Source: Austropuccinia psidii
Lineage: Eukaryota > Basidiomycota > Pucciniomycetes > Pucciniales > Sphaerophragmiaceae
Reading direction: 5' to 3'
DNA length: 64,000 nucleotides
NCBI GenBank assembly: GCA_023105745.1
Contig: JALGQZ010000003.1
Location: 71,212,696 to 71,276,695, forward strand
In this document: positions 42,352-54,343 of the stretch, in pieces
Layout: every line of letters starts with the position of its first letter
Numbering within the stretch: position 1 is the first letter of the stretch
Notes under the pieces: generated by a model
Told to the model about the DNA's origin: nothing
The model's database searches: none
The model's input: the letters and a program-made list of their open reading frames with translations, nothing else
Position numbers and translations under genes: made by a program

Positions 42352-44822
42352 TTGAAGGTTGTGGAGAAATTCTTTCTTGATCTCCTTGAAAGAAATAAAA
42401 TCAATGACTCAACACCAAAATCAAAGGAAGAAATAAATAAATCAAAAATGGATAAACCTTCATCATCAAAATTACCTGGTAGTATTGAAGAAATCCAGGA
42501 AGAAAACCTTAATGAAGAAACTGTTGAAGGACAGGAAGAAATGTCTTCAACAGAGAGACTTCAGCAGAAGATGCTAGATATGCAAGCAGAATTACTAGCA
42601 CTAATCAAAAAGGAAGGAAAAAATAAATCATCAAGTTATACTCCACAAAATAGTCCACTTGAAGAACAGACCACCCTTCCAAGATCATTCAGGCACCATG
42701 GATCACCTCCACCTTATCCTAGACCCATGGCCACATCAACACCTTATACAGAACAAAGAAAAAGTACCCTACCAAGAAGAGCAAACATTTCTTCCCAAAT
42801 TCCAACTCCCTCACATCAAGAAATTCCAAGAAACACTACTCCAATAGTGAAAATCAGAGCCAAAGACTAAAATTTGTGGTTTGATGGAAAGGATGTTGTA
42901 AGATTCATCAAGAAAGTTGAAAATATTTCAGAAATTGAAGGAGCAAGTGGAAGAGACATTGCAAGACAAATAGCATTTTGGACAAAAGATGAAGAAATCA
43001 GTTATCATATTGAAGGAATGCCAGGATATGAAACAGCTGATTGGGATCAATTGAAAGTGGATATGAAAAGAAGATGGGGAACAGTCTCACCTGGGAGAAG
43101 ATACAGATTATCCTCAATCACTGATTTATTCACAAAAACTCAACAAGGTGGAATAAGAAACATGACTCAAAACAGAAAATTCATTCGGGAATATGAAGCA
43201 ATTATCACTTACCTCGAAAGATACCAATATATCCAAGGTGATATCAATCATAACCAGGGAATATTGGCCAGCCTTTCCACTAGTGTTCAAGAATCAATTT
43301 ACAAAGAAATGATTAAAGACAGAGCTATGGTTCAAGCCTTGGATGGAGTTTACATCATTCCAAGATTGGATATTTTGAAATTATACATTGAACAAGACTT
43401 GGAGGCCAAGGTACTTATTCAACAAAAGGAATTTTCTAAACCAAAACCTCCAGAAAAGAAAACAAGATTTGAGGACGAAAGCTGGGATGAAGTTTTAAAA
43501 CAAGTAAAATAACTCACCCAAAAGATCAAAAATCCTCCTCAACCAGAGCCTCAACCAAGAAATGAGGGAAAAGAATCAGTTAAAGAAGTTTTAAATCAAC
43601 TCAAAACACTTTCAGAAGCAGTTAATCCACCAAGAAGGAACTGGAACAAAAATCAAGAGCAAAGATTACCTCAAAATAATCAGCCATACAGGAAAAGGAA
43701 TTGTGAGCCTGTGAGGTATGTTTAACATACCCATAAGGCCACAAATGATTTTATAAACAATTAAATTTGTCTTAAACAGACTTTTTAGTTGAATTTAAAA
43801 TAAAAAATAATAAAAAATAAGTATAACTTTTTTTTGGATAAACAAAGTTATAATTATTATGTCATTTTTGGATTCTACACCAAAAATAACCTAGGGTACA
43901 CCCATAGGGTGTTATACCCAAAAACACTTATTTCTTGTGTTATTAGAAGATTTAAGAATCTCACAGTACTAATGTAACTTTTTTAACATTTTTTAAAATT
44001 GTTGAATTTAAGCTTAATTAAGCTTAAATTTAAAGTTACATAAGGTTTATGCAACTTTACCAAAATTTTAGTTAAAATTGAGGTGTGGTGTATATTTACT
44101 GAATTGGCTAAGGATTTGCCATACAGAATGTAAATCCTGCGTGAGCTCAATTTAAAAGGGTTTAAGGCCATAGTATGGCTTTAAATAAATAAAAGGGCAA
44201 AATCCACGCAAAAAGGTGGGACAAAGGAAAAAGACCAAATAGAGCTGGGGTACCCAACTTTTTGGATCTGCAATGATTCAATTAAGGTTGTCCACCTGTA
44301 TTGGAGGATTTTCAACCTTATTTAAACAAATAGAATAATTATAATTTATTATAATTATTCTATTTTTTTTATTATTATATTATTATAATAATAATTAAAT
44401 TTATTTTTTTATATAATTATTTTTAATAATTATATTTAAATTTGTGGTTATAATATTTCATTATATTATATTTTTCTACTGAGGACAGTCATAGTACTCT
44501 TGATATTGTTACTATTATCAAGAGTTTCATAGACAAACCTTACAGGAATCCTTTACCACCATTTTCATCCAGTTATCAACCTTACATAACAGCTCAAATG
44601 GCTCCAAGACCACCATTGAAGTGTGCTTACTGCAAGGAAGAAGGTCATACAGCAACTAGATGCACTCACCTTGCTGAAGATCTGGACAGAAAAATTGTCA
44701 GAACCCAGGGAGCATCTTACCTCTTCCCCAACTATCAGAGAGTACCTATGGAAGGAAATGAAGTGCCAAAGACATAGTCAGAGCTTTTGCACAAGAACAA
44801 GCAGAACTCAAAAAGAAATTTA
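42352..44822 (+). pseudogene. Family C gag, broken by stops and by a solo LTR
   Basis: Gag coding runs 42352-43701 and continues after the solo LTR from 44550. The N-terminus is charged and Glu/Gln-rich. A capsid-like domain follows (W-F-D-G-K-D, R-R-W-G-T-V-S-P-G, D-L-F-T-K-T, Y-L-E-R-Y). After the interruption there is a CX2CX4HX4C knuckle (CAYCKEEGHTATRC, about 44620). Stops at 42868 (TAA) and 43510 (TAA) and a frameshift near 44770 inactivate it. The joint across the solo LTR is exact when one GGAAT is removed. Confidence 0.75.
43702..44544 (-). repeat. Solo LTR (843 bp, family B-related) inside family C gag
   Basis: Starts TGTGAGCCTGTGAGGTATG and ends AACCTTACA, flanked by GGAAT at 43697-43701 and 44545-44549. 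Its left end matches the reverse complement of the LTR end at 1-450 (the GGTATG..CATACCC..AAGGYCACA arrangement) and more distantly family B. No internal region is present, so it arose by LTR-LTR recombination. Highly AT-rich. Confidence 0.85.
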
Positions 44823-45422
44823 TGGAAAAACCTATTGTCAAAGAAAAACCAGAAGAAGAGGTTAAGCCCACTGAAAAGAAATCAGAAGATAAATCAACCT
44901 CAATCGCTCATGTTGAAGATTGGTTAAATTGGAAACCACCTACCATTTCCTCAGCCAATGATCCTTTTGAATCACACATTGGACTAAGGCAGACCAAGCA
45001 AAGAATGGAAAGACAATCCCAAAGTCAAGAGCTAAAGAAGAAAGCAGCTATTCCAGGGACTTAGGTTGAATAAGAAAAAGAAGAGGAAAGCGTCATAATT
45101 CCCACCAAATTCCAAAATTCAAATATTTCAAAACCAGACCAACCCAAGTAGGAAATTGAAAATATTGCCAATAAGCATGAAGGTGAAGAAATTTCCAAAG
45201 AAGAAAAGAAGCTCAGAAAACCTCTAAAGAAACAAGTTGAATAAAAATTGGAAATTGACAAAATTATTAAGAAAATTATGCAACAAAAGATCAACCTCAC
45301 CATTGAAGAAATTTTGAGGATGTCACCAAATTTTGTCCATAAATTACAGGAATTATGAGAAAACGACAAGGAAAAGATTAAATCACTCAACTAAATGGAT
45401 CTTCAAGAAAGACTATTAACCT
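44823..45422 (+). pseudogene. Family C gag-protease linker region with multiple stops
   Basis: The frame that starts M-E-K-P-I-V-K continues as a charged, Lys/Glu-rich linker to the protease. It carries six stops (45062 TAG, 45071 TAA, 45149 TAG, 45242 TAA, 45356 TGA, 45392 TAA) and a frameshift at about 45445. The composition between stops stays coherent (K-L-R-K-P-L-K-K-Q, I-L-R-M-S-P-N-F), so this is eroded coding sequence and not spacer. Confidence 0.6.
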
Positions 45423-45899
45423 TTGGATTCAAAGAAATACCAAAACCCAAGAATTTATGCTTGTCCTTTGGGATTTATGGAAATCTTCATTGGAAAGGAA
45501 GAATATCCTATCAGAGCATTAGTCGACACTGGGGCAGAACTCAACATTATACCAGAAGAAATAGCAATCAAATCCTCACTCACAACAAGAAAACTAAACA
45601 TGAACCTTAGGGGAATTGGAGGACATACTACCTCATTAGTTGCACTTTCAAAATTTACTCCAATCATTTTGGCTTCAGGTGAAGAAACTCAAATACACTT
45701 TTTTATTGCCAAAGGATCTTTCCATACAGTACTTGGAAGACCTTTCTTGGCAGACAGCAATATCAGACTAGAATTCTCCCATAGACAAGGTGAAATATTA
45801 AGCTATCAAGAACCTGATGGAAGAAGATTATGCATGCCAATATGCAAACCTCAAGCACTTGGATGGCAAACTGGACCACCTAGGGGAATGTATTTATGA
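45423..45899 (+). CDS. Family C retropepsin-like aspartic protease segment
   Basis: This 158-codon open stretch contains A-L-V-D-T-G-A-E-L-N-I-I-P-E (catalytic Asp codon 45525-45527), a flap-like G-I-G-G-H and a terminal V-L-G-R-P-F-L motif, the classical pattern of retroviral-type proteases. No reverse transcriptase, RNase H or integrase follows. In the complete element it would be part of a gag-protease polyprotein that matures the particle. This copy is probably not expressed as a working polyprotein because of upstream stops. Confidence 0.75.
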   Translation: MDSKKYQNPRIYACPLGFMEIFIGKEEYPIRALVDTGAELNIIPEEIAIKSSLTTRKLNMNLRGIGGHTTSLVALSKFTPIILASGEETQIHFFIAKGSFHTVLGRPFLADSNIRLEFSHRQGEILSYQEPDGRRLCMPICKPQALGWQTGPPRGMYL

Positions 45900-45902
45900 A
45901 AT

Positions 45903-46919
45903 ATGGCAACATTGGTCAGAAATAACCCAGGAAAGAAGTTTCAAAATGCAAAAAGAAACAATAGCATAATCAATTTAACCCAGAAGACCCAAGATATATC
46001 CATATCACCAAAAAGTGATGAATTTGGTCAAGATTTACAAAATACCCAATGGCCAAACAACCTCAAAAGGCAACTTGAAGACTCAACCTTTGAGGATGAA
46101 TTACCCAACATAGGTTACAAGCCAATTAACAATAATAAAGAAACATTCCAAATTTTGGTGGATGGAAATGAGAAAAGACATGGAAACCCTTTCAAACCTA
46201 AACCCAAAAAGAAGAAAGTCAGATTTAGTGAACATCATGAGCTCTCAGATGAAGAAATTATAAAAGAAAGTGAAAAGGACCTCAGAATTATGGAGGAAAG
46301 AGACAAAAATTGAAAAGGCACATACCATATCAACTTCTTGGACAGACCATTGAACAACCAAGAAGAACCTTATGAATGGCAACTGGAAAACCCTGAATTC
46401 ATTCAGAAAACCACCAATGAAGAGGATGAAACAGAATCCATCTTAGAAAATGAATACAACTACATTTAACTGCCATACATTACCTTTGAAGACCTTTATG
46501 GGGATGAAGCTCAAGAAAGTTTATGTGAAGATAAATACTTATGTCAACTTTGGGGAGCAAACTTGAACAATATCCAATTCTTAGATTTATTAACTGAAGA
46601 GGGAATTAAAGGTAACCTTGAAAACAAATTTTGGGATGAAATATTTGAAATGGCCACACTATCAAGAAGAGGACTCTACTTCAATCAAATTTGGGCCCAA
46701 TGGTACCTTGGATTGAATGTATCAACATACCAGACTGGAAGACTGAAATGGGTTGGAGATGGATATATATTCATTGATGAAGACTTATGGTGGTCAGAAT
46801 TTCCATCAGAAGCACAAATTGAAGAAAGAAATGCCTTTGTGGAAGCCCTCAAAGACCTGATTTTGGCCAGGTTACTCAACAGACACTCAACATTTCCACT
46901 AGGGGAAGCTCGCCTTTGA
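45903..46919 (+). pseudogene. Family C accessory ORF 1, two in-frame stops
   Basis: This is one reading frame in phase with the protease, broken at 46311-46313 (TGA) and 46468-46470 (TAA). The N-terminal half is polar with a basic K-P-K-K-K-K-V-R-F motif. The C-terminal half (46563-46919) holds a W-rich unit with F-L-D-L-L-T, G-N-L-E-N-K-F-W-D-E-I-F. That unit is paralogous to the one at 47872-48429. I do not recognise the domain and it is not polymerase or integrase. Its place after the protease, where pol normally lies, is unusual. Confidence 0.55.
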
Positions 46920-47019
46920 ATAAAACCAACAAAATCAAGATTTTTTCTCTAAAATGTATCAGTATCATTCATAAAATGTATCATTAGATTCTTTTTGTTT
47001 AATTTTATTTTTCTCAGAG

Positions 47020-47036
47020 GGCAGTGACTTCCTGCC
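47020..47036 (+). repeat. Hairpin word 1, GGCAGTGACTTCCTGCC
   Basis: A 5-bp stem GGCAG/CTGCC with a 7-nt loop, just after accessory ORF 1. Copies with TGACCTC loops occur at 47491-47507 and 47579-47595. Confidence 0.65.
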
Positions 47037-47148
47037 TGACCAAAGAAGAAATTCATCAACAAATTATTTCTTAAAAAAATAAATAAATAAATAAATAAAT
47101 ATAAAATATTAAAAAAAACTTACAAAAAATATAACACCCACTTCCACC

Positions 47149-47484
47149 ATGGCCAATTCATCAAATTTTGGATCCTATGGGGAATAATTAATAAAAGAAG
47201 ACCAAATTATCAATGAAGAACTTCATTGGTCACCAGAAGATGAAAATTTCAATAAAGAGAACCTTTGGCACTTTAAGGATATTTCATAAATATCAAGAAA
47301 CCAAGAAATTGAAGAAATCAAGGAATTGCAGAACCTTTTTCAGGTTTATGACAAAACCAATAATCAAATTACTCAAGAATTAATGGACCAATTAAATTTC
47401 AAACCATCAAGGCCCATCTTAAAGACACATAACAGCTCTAAAAATCAAAAATCAAACAAAAAAGTCAGATTAAAACTCAATTAA
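47149..47484 (+). pseudogene. Family C accessory ORF 2a (short, with stops)
   Basis: It starts with an ATG in good context (CACCATGGCC) and runs with stops at about 47185 and 47288 to K-K-V-R-L-K-L-N. It resembles the N-terminal half of accessory ORF 1 (F-K-P-x-x-P then K-K-V-R). It is followed directly by two hairpin words. A product is unlikely. Confidence 0.4.
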
Positions 47485-47490
47485 TCACTA

Positions 47491-47595
47491 GGCAGTGACC
47501 TCCTGCCTTATCAAAGAGGAAATTCAATTTTATCAACCAAAATCACCATTTTCCTTCACCAAAACTCAATCATCACTAGGCAGTGACCTCCTGCC
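47491..47595 (+). repeat. Hairpin words 2 and 3 in an 88-bp direct repeat
   Basis: GGCAGTGACCTCCTGCC occurs at 47491-47507 and 47579-47595, each followed by TTATCAAAR-AGGAA and preceded by AAAACTCAAT..CACTA. The two copies are almost identical over about 50 bp. Confidence 0.8.
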
Positions 47596-47741
47596 TTATC
47601 AAAAAGGAATAACCAAATTCTTACCCAAAATTATCATCCAAAACCCATTAAACCAACCCTCAAACTATTTTTATAAATAAACTTGGTAACATTTTCAAAT
47701 CTTATTACCATTTACACTTTCAAACCCACCAAATCATACAA

Positions 47742-48429
47742 AATGAAATCTTGCCCATTACTGGAAGAAAATCCCTGGACACTGGACACAGAAATGAGCT
47801 GGATAGAAGAACAAGAAGTCTGGTCCAATTACAACAATCCACAAGAATGAAATGAAAATCCAGATTGGCTCTTGCAAATAAAACCAGAACCCTGTCCAGA
47901 TATTTCCACAATAGTCCTTCCATATTTTGAGCTTGAAGATATCTTTGAAAAAGAAAAATCACCATCGCAGAATGTCATTCCTCATCCATGGAAAGAACTA
48001 CCTGGATTAAACCTTACAAAGTATGGATTTTTGGGTTTACTGACCTGGGATGGAATTGATGGCAACCTTGGAAACCCATACTGGAATGAAATATTCCACA
48101 TGGATGAACACCTCAGGAAATCATTATTTTGGAAAACCTGGGAATGCCAAGACTGGTTCAACCTGCAAGATTTTGAAATTAAAAATGGAGAAATTTGCAA
48201 GATCTCAAGAGGTTATATTATTAATAGTTCCACCTGGGATTTCCACTGGGAAGAAACACTTATACCAGCAATATCAAGCCTTAGAGGGGGTGCAACTAAA
48301 TTGAATAAAGAAGAATGGAACTCTTTCTGTAAGGAATACTTGTTTAAAAGTCTGAAAAGAGAAAAATGCAGGGGAGGAAATTTCATCAAGAATCAATTAG
48401 TAAATAAAATGCTTGGTCAAAGTAATTAA
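47742..48429 (+). pseudogene. Family C accessory ORF 2b, frameshifted
   Basis: An ATG at 47742 opens a frame (M-K-S-C-P-L-L-E-E-N-P-W) that ends near 47848. Coherent coding continues in another frame to 48429 with Y-F-E-L-E-D-I-F-E-K and F-L-G-L-L-T-W-D-G-I-D-G-N-L. This C-terminal unit is the paralogue of the one in accessory ORF 1, so the accessory region is an internal duplication. Family unknown. Confidence 0.55.
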
Positions 48430-50436
48430 TCAAAAGAAATCTCACCTGCTAAGTTCCTATTTCTTTGTTTTTATCTTAATCCATCTTAATTCTATTGATA
48501 TCATTATTATTTATTTCTTCTCTTTATTATTTTATTCTTATTTCATTTCATTTCTTATTATTTAATTTTTCTTTAAGAATCAACCAAATAATAATAAGAA
48601 TATATATATTAAAAAATATCTATAAAAATAAAATTAAATAAAAAATAAAAATAAAAATAAATAAATTAAACCAAAGAAAAACAAAAATAGCTTCAGATTT
48701 TATAAGCTTAGAAGGAAAAGATAAAGTATAAGCTTACTTCATATTGAAGATCTTTCTTATAAATATACTTTTTTTCTGTTATTTGTTTATCTTTCTTGCA
48801 AAAATCAAACAGAACAAAAAATGATTCCAATTAATTCTAGAATATAAAAAAAAAGAAAAGAATCAATAAAATCACAATCAGTTTCAATTTACTTCATATC
48901 AGTAGATGATAACTAAAAAAAAACCCTACATGATTTTGAAGAGTTATTAATTTAATTATTTGCCTTCTTTCTTATTTCAATATTTTATATCATCTTAACT
49001 TTTTTGTTTTTATTCATAAAAAATAAATAAATAAATAGCTCTAAAAAGAAAAATTAAAAATTAGTCTCCACTTTATTCACACTCAGTAAATTATAAATAA
49101 AAAATAATAAATATAAAATAAATAAATAAAAACTTACATTATCTTTAGTTTTTTTAAACTATAAAGAACTTACTACACAGATAGTCATCTAGATATTCTA
49201 AAAAAGATAAAATCACTTATGGAAATATCACCAAGAGACAATTACAGAATATAAATTCAGCTATTACATTATTTCATTTTATTGTTTTTATTATTTTATC
49301 ATCTTATCCTTTATTATTATTTTATTATTTTATTATTTTATTTTTTCCTATTTGATTTTTTAGTATTTTAGTAATTTAGCATTTTAGTATTTTATTACTC
49401 TTACGATTATTTTAGTTTATTTGAATGATATATTTTATTTATTTTATTTTTTTTGTTAAAAAAAATCCAAATCAACAACAATTCCTTTTTTTCAAAAAAA
49501 AAAAAAAAAAAAAGAGAAACCAACTTACATCAACTTCTATAAATTGTTTATTATTTTTTAATTTTTTTCATCTTTTCCTTTTGAAACAAGAAGTGATATG
49601 ATAGCTGAACAGATTGTGGTTTATTATTACTTTAGGACTACTTAAAAGATAGTTAGATGGGCTTAAAATGATTTACTTTTGCATTTATTATAGGTTTACC
49701 CATATACCTGATTGAATTTATTTAACTTCTTTTTTTTCAAACTGGTCATTTCCTTCAATTTAAATTAAAAGTTGTTGCAACCCAGAAAATAATTTAGGTT
49801 TCATCTTACTGAATTTAATATTATTTTATCAATTAATTTAGTTTATTTTTATTTATTTTAACTTGCTTTATATTATTTGTTCATCTTAAGTTTTATTTGT
49901 TATTTGTTTTTTGTTTTTTTATTTGCTCAGGACTTCTTTTGTTGCATTATGTCTTTCTTTCAGCTTACTTTATATTGTTAATTTTTCCTTTTAGTTTTAT
50001 TCTTTAATCTATTTCATTTTGTTTTATTTGTTTCATTTGATCAAGTTTTTTTTTGTTATAATTATAAATATGAAAAGCTAAATTACATCAAAGAACCACA
50101 AGAAATTACAGTAGGGAGAAGCAGCAGACAGTAATACGCTCCAATAGCTCCTTCAACACTAGATGACAGGGAGAGCCTCCAAAACAATAACAGTACAATC
50201 CAAAATCGCATAGTTGCAACAGGAGGACTAGTGGAAATGTAACATTGATATGCTTCCACAGCCAAACCAATAATTTCTTAGAAAAAAAATAATAAATAAA
50301 TAAATAATTATAACAACAATAAAATAAAATTAAAATTAAAATTACAATTTTTTTTAGTGATAGACTGGTATAAAAAATATAATAATAAAATAAAAAAATT
50401 AACCTAATGGGCCCTATATGAGGTGATGGCCATCCC
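48430..50436. other. Extremely AT-rich, gene-free stretch
   Basis: Dominated by TTTTATT, AAATAAATA and poly(A)/poly(T) runs (for example A-run near 49495-49512). I see no ORF with family features, no inverted repeat ends and no copy of the family C LTR. It may be the degraded 3' part of family C. Confidence 0.5.
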
Positions 50437-50826
50437 TTAGAATTTCAGGGATGTAAATGGTAGGAAACTGGTATTGTCTTTCTGGGAAGGTGGCGGTTCC
50501 TCTTCCTCTTTGTAATTATTGGAGGATTGTTGTCCAAAACAAGCTTCAGGATCCGGAACAAAACGTCGTGGATCAAACTTCCCCTCAAAGAATGCATAAA
50601 AAGCCAATGGGGCTTTGGGGACTGACTCTGTATCAGAGGATACAGAAGGGGCTTGGGAAAGGGGAGCTAGTGCTGGAGGCAATTGTGGAGAGTTGGAAGG
50701 ATTGGATGATGTCTCAGAAAAGGATGGTAATGCGCTCCCAAATAGAAGCTCTTTGATCTCACTGGCTGTGAAGGCTTTTCTGAGATCAGAGTAACCTGAC
50801 CCATAGGAGCAATCAGAAAAGCTCAT
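50437..50826 (-). CDS. Hypothetical 129-aa protein, Ser/Pro-rich
   Basis: An isolated open frame in AT-rich surroundings with more balanced codon use than its neighbours. It reads S-D-L-R-K-A-F-T-A-S-E-I-K-E-L-L-F at the N-terminus, a Ser/Pro low-complexity middle, then F-F-E-G-K-F-D-P-R-R-F and an acidic E-E-E-E-P-P-P stretch. No domain is recognised. It could be a gag fragment or an exon of a larger gene. Support is length and composition only. Confidence 0.35.
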   Translation of the reverse strand: MSFSDCSYGSGYSDLRKAFTASEIKELLFGSALPSFSETSSNPSNSPQLPPALAPLSQAPSVSSDTESVPKAPLAFYAFFEGKFDPRRFVPDPEACFGQQSSNNYKEEEEPPPSQKDNTSFLPFTSLKF

Positions 50827-51828
50827 TTATTTTAATACTACCGAGGAAATAATTATAAGTAAAAAAAAGGGATATAACACAAAACATAGTTATCAGCATT
50901 AAGTATCAAATAAAATAATAAATATAATTCAAGCTTACAATTATATCAAGCTTCAATAATAATGACAAAATGAGAATGGGGAAGCAGGGAGTCTTTGTAG
51001 AATGGTGATTCAATATGGAAATTGGCCTTAAGCTATTTATACTCAAGAAAAAATGAAGGGAACCAAGAGTGCAGAGTCAATCCAAACAGGTCAAGACCAA
51101 AAGCATCAACCACAAATAAAATAAATAAAAAATCTGGCAAGAAACCAAAGAAAGCTGCATCAAATCAATCTAGAGATCCTGTCAAGAACTCGGAATTAGA
51201 AGCTTCCCAAAGCAACTAGCCTAACAAGCAAAAAAAAAAAGCTTACAGTCTTCACAATAACCCCAACTGAACGTGGCCAGGAATCCAATAAGAATCTCAA
51301 AACTCTCTCAACAAGGGTGTAAATTTTTGATGGCAGCCAAATACAATTTCTTTGCCGCGCTGGTAGCCTTTGCCTGGAATCAGAAAAAATAATAATAATA
51401 ATAAATAAATAAAAAATATACATCGCGACAACTCCAATAAAACGGGAATGACAATTCATAAACTCAAAAGTGGGAGAGGCATCAGTGAGATGACAATAAC
51501 CATGATCTTGGTGGAATTAGCTTGGAAGTAGGGTTTCTTCTTTTTTTTCTTTTGAAGGTACTGCTACACAAAACCTTGTTGGGATCACACTGACAGGTTG
51601 CAAAGATGAGGAAACAAAACCACATTGTATTGTAAGTGGAGTTAGCTTGGACAAAGGATTCTACAGCCGCCACTACTTGTATGCCTGGAAATTATCACCG
51701 CAGGGAATCCAGGAACCAGACCCAAATGGATACACCATTCAGCTACCAAAATAGCCAGACCGACGCAATTCCAAGTACTGGAAGGGGTAGCTGGCCTCTG
51801 AACCGGCTTATTAGATGAAATACCCCAG
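50827..51828. other. Unassigned flank left of the solo LTR
   Basis: No supported gene. A 65-codon Lys/Ser/Asn-rich frame at 51022-51219 and short minus-strand frames at 51196-51673 have no recognisable features. The last five bases, CCCAG (51824-51828), are duplicated at 63361-63365. The sequence right of 63365 therefore originally adjoined this flank. Confidence 0.45.
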
Positions 51829-52503
51829 TGTCACAACCATGGCAATTCACCTCCTTGGATCCCCATATGGCATATCAAGCCACAGTTCTTTTATGGCCAA
51901 TTGGCCATATGCATCACCAGTGGCCTATATGGCCATGTCATCATCTTATGGACCATTTATGGCCATTTGTGTTTTGGGGCCTTCATGGCCCTTCACCTCA
52001 ATCCAGAACCCATAGTGGCAATTTATGCCCAAATGGGTATTTCTGGTCATTTCCCTCAAAACCCGGGGAAACGGCCCAAATGGCTGTTTTTGGCCATTTG
52101 GGCTCATAATGCGCATTTGCACACATTTGCACATTTTGCGCACTTTGACGCAAAGTGTCCAAAAAGACACTTTCCTGCCTTTTGGGCCAGTTTTTGGCTC
52201 AGAACCCAAAAGTGGCCAAAAACCCCAAAGGGCCCAGAAACACCTCTCCAAGCTCTGAAGCCATCACATCCATCCTTTTCCCCTCTGCCTTCCCATCTCA
52301 AGACCTTTGGACGTAATCTTCTTGCCAATGAACCAATATGCCATAAATGATGTTATATATCATTGTGCATCATTTTTCAACAGCAATTCAATGGTGGCAA
52401 TATCAAATGGCCATTTCAACATTCCAACATCTCATCACGTCATCAAGGCACCCAATCATTCAGAGGAATCATCAAGGCTCAAGAGCAAGTGCTTCAGCGT
52501 CAA

Positions 52504-54343
52504 TGTAAGGTGTGGATATGAAACTTTGATAAAAAATCAAGTACTTTTCCTGTCCTCAAAATTTGTATAAGGTAAAATTCAATTAAAAATAGTAAGAAAT
52601 ATTATTTTTAAGAGAAAACACGCCAATTTTATTGTTTATAACTTTATTAGTATAAAACAATAATATTATAAAAATTTATTGTTTTACCAACAATAAAAAT
52701 TTATCCAAAAAATACTCTACAAGAGATATTTTAAGGCTACAAAAGAAATTTCTTCAAGAGCAATTTCAATTGGAATTAATTGAGCAAAGAACTGCAAGCA
52801 ATTAATTAAAGAACAGAGTCTTTAAAAAGAATATTAAAGAGAAAACACGCCCAAAAGTGACCAGAGTGAATTTGGAAACAAAGTGACAAAGTTAGCAGTG
52901 ATGAAAGATGCTTTAATTCACTTATGGGGTGGTTCAGGGGTAAAAATGATTATAAGAGTTACAAACAATGATTATAATGATTTTTTCACGTGGTTAAAAG
53001 GTTCAAAATGATTTAAGAAGGGTGGTTGGAATCTTTTATTGATTGGTTTAACAGTTTTAAACTAATTAATAAAAGGAAAAGATTCTAACATGAAGAGAAA
53101 AGTGGGGCAAAGAAGACATTCTTTTATAGCCATCGATTCTCTTACTCCAAAAGTAAAATTTACTCTTGTCAGTCGTGAAAAACAGTCTGACAACAGAAAA
53201 GCCAATTATGGTATCATTGAACCCTGGTTTAGACCAAAAAAGGGCTGGTTTAAGCCATTTTTAGCCATTTTTAGCCATTTTAGACCCTTAAATCAGCCAT
53301 TACTATAGCAATACCAGGCCTAGAGCCTTCAAAACACGTCAGAATGTGTGTCAGAGGCGTAGAAACCAGTTAAAACTGTTTTTACTATGATTGTTTAATC
53401 TTAAGGGTAGTTTTACCCTCTTGGCAACAGCTAAAACTACCCCAGTTGGTATCAAAACCTCATCATCAATTGAGTTCACAGACCCTGTAACTCAATTCCA
53501 GGCCAAAAGTGATGAACTTTTGCGTGAATTTTGACATCCCACGCCTGTCAGCAAGGAATTTGGGGGTCTAGCTCCCCCTTAGAGCTGGAGTTCCTTTTCC
53601 CCCCCAAATTTAATCTTTCCAATTTATTTTTCCTTTAATTCCTCATCATGTATTATACTTATAATTTACATATGTAATTCAATTCAATTGTACAGTACAA
53701 TACAGTAATAATTGACACCTCATATGTAAATCAAAGTTCACTTATGTAATACACGCGCACATTTTGACATTTCAATTGAATTCAATTGAAAATACTTTAA
53801 TTCCTCATAACTTCTAAACTAAACACAACACCTCAATTTTAACACAAAATTTGATGGTTAACACCAAATGTGGTGTGAATTAAATTAAAGTTTTGAGGAT
53901 TTTCAACTTTTGTATTGAAAATACTAAAAACTTAATTTAAGCTTATTTAGAGTTGAGTTACAAGAATTTCACTCAGAGGTGACCCCACCTGATTTTTTAT
54001 GAGGAATCCAATGGTGAAATAAATTTTATGTGTTTATTTATTGGATAAAAAGTTATGATAATTTTTATATAACTTTTTTCCAAATTTATTTATTTTTTCA
54101 CAATTTTGTTAAAATTTTATTTTTACTTTATTTTTTCAAGTATAAAAGTAATTTTATACTTACAAAATTTAATGTATTTTTTTATTTTTAAATTGTAATT
54201 AATTTTTTATTTTTAATATAATTTTATATTTATATTTTGATTTTTATTTTAATAATATAAATAAATTTATTTTATTTATATTAATATGTTATTTTTTATA
54301 TTTGTGGTCTTTTGGGTATATGAAATTACCTCTAAGGCTCACA
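52504..54343 (-). repeat. Family B 3' LTR (1840 bp)
   Basis: TG..CA ends. It contains TTTTAGCCAT three times (53260-53282), where the partner has two. The last 55 bp overlap the C-terminal codons of gag-pol. A small frame at 53090-53308 repeats in the partner LTR and is not called. Confidence 0.95.

Noticed and set aside
42868..45394. RIP-like C-to-T mutation as the cause of the stops in family C
   Set aside because: All stops could come from CAA, CAG or CGA, but that is true of any stop codon and proves nothing without an aligned intact copy.
53090..53308. ORF of 72 codons in the family B LTR (62 codons at 61348-61539)
   Set aside because: A length change of one 10-bp unit between the two LTRs breaks its C-terminus, so no conserved protein is likely.
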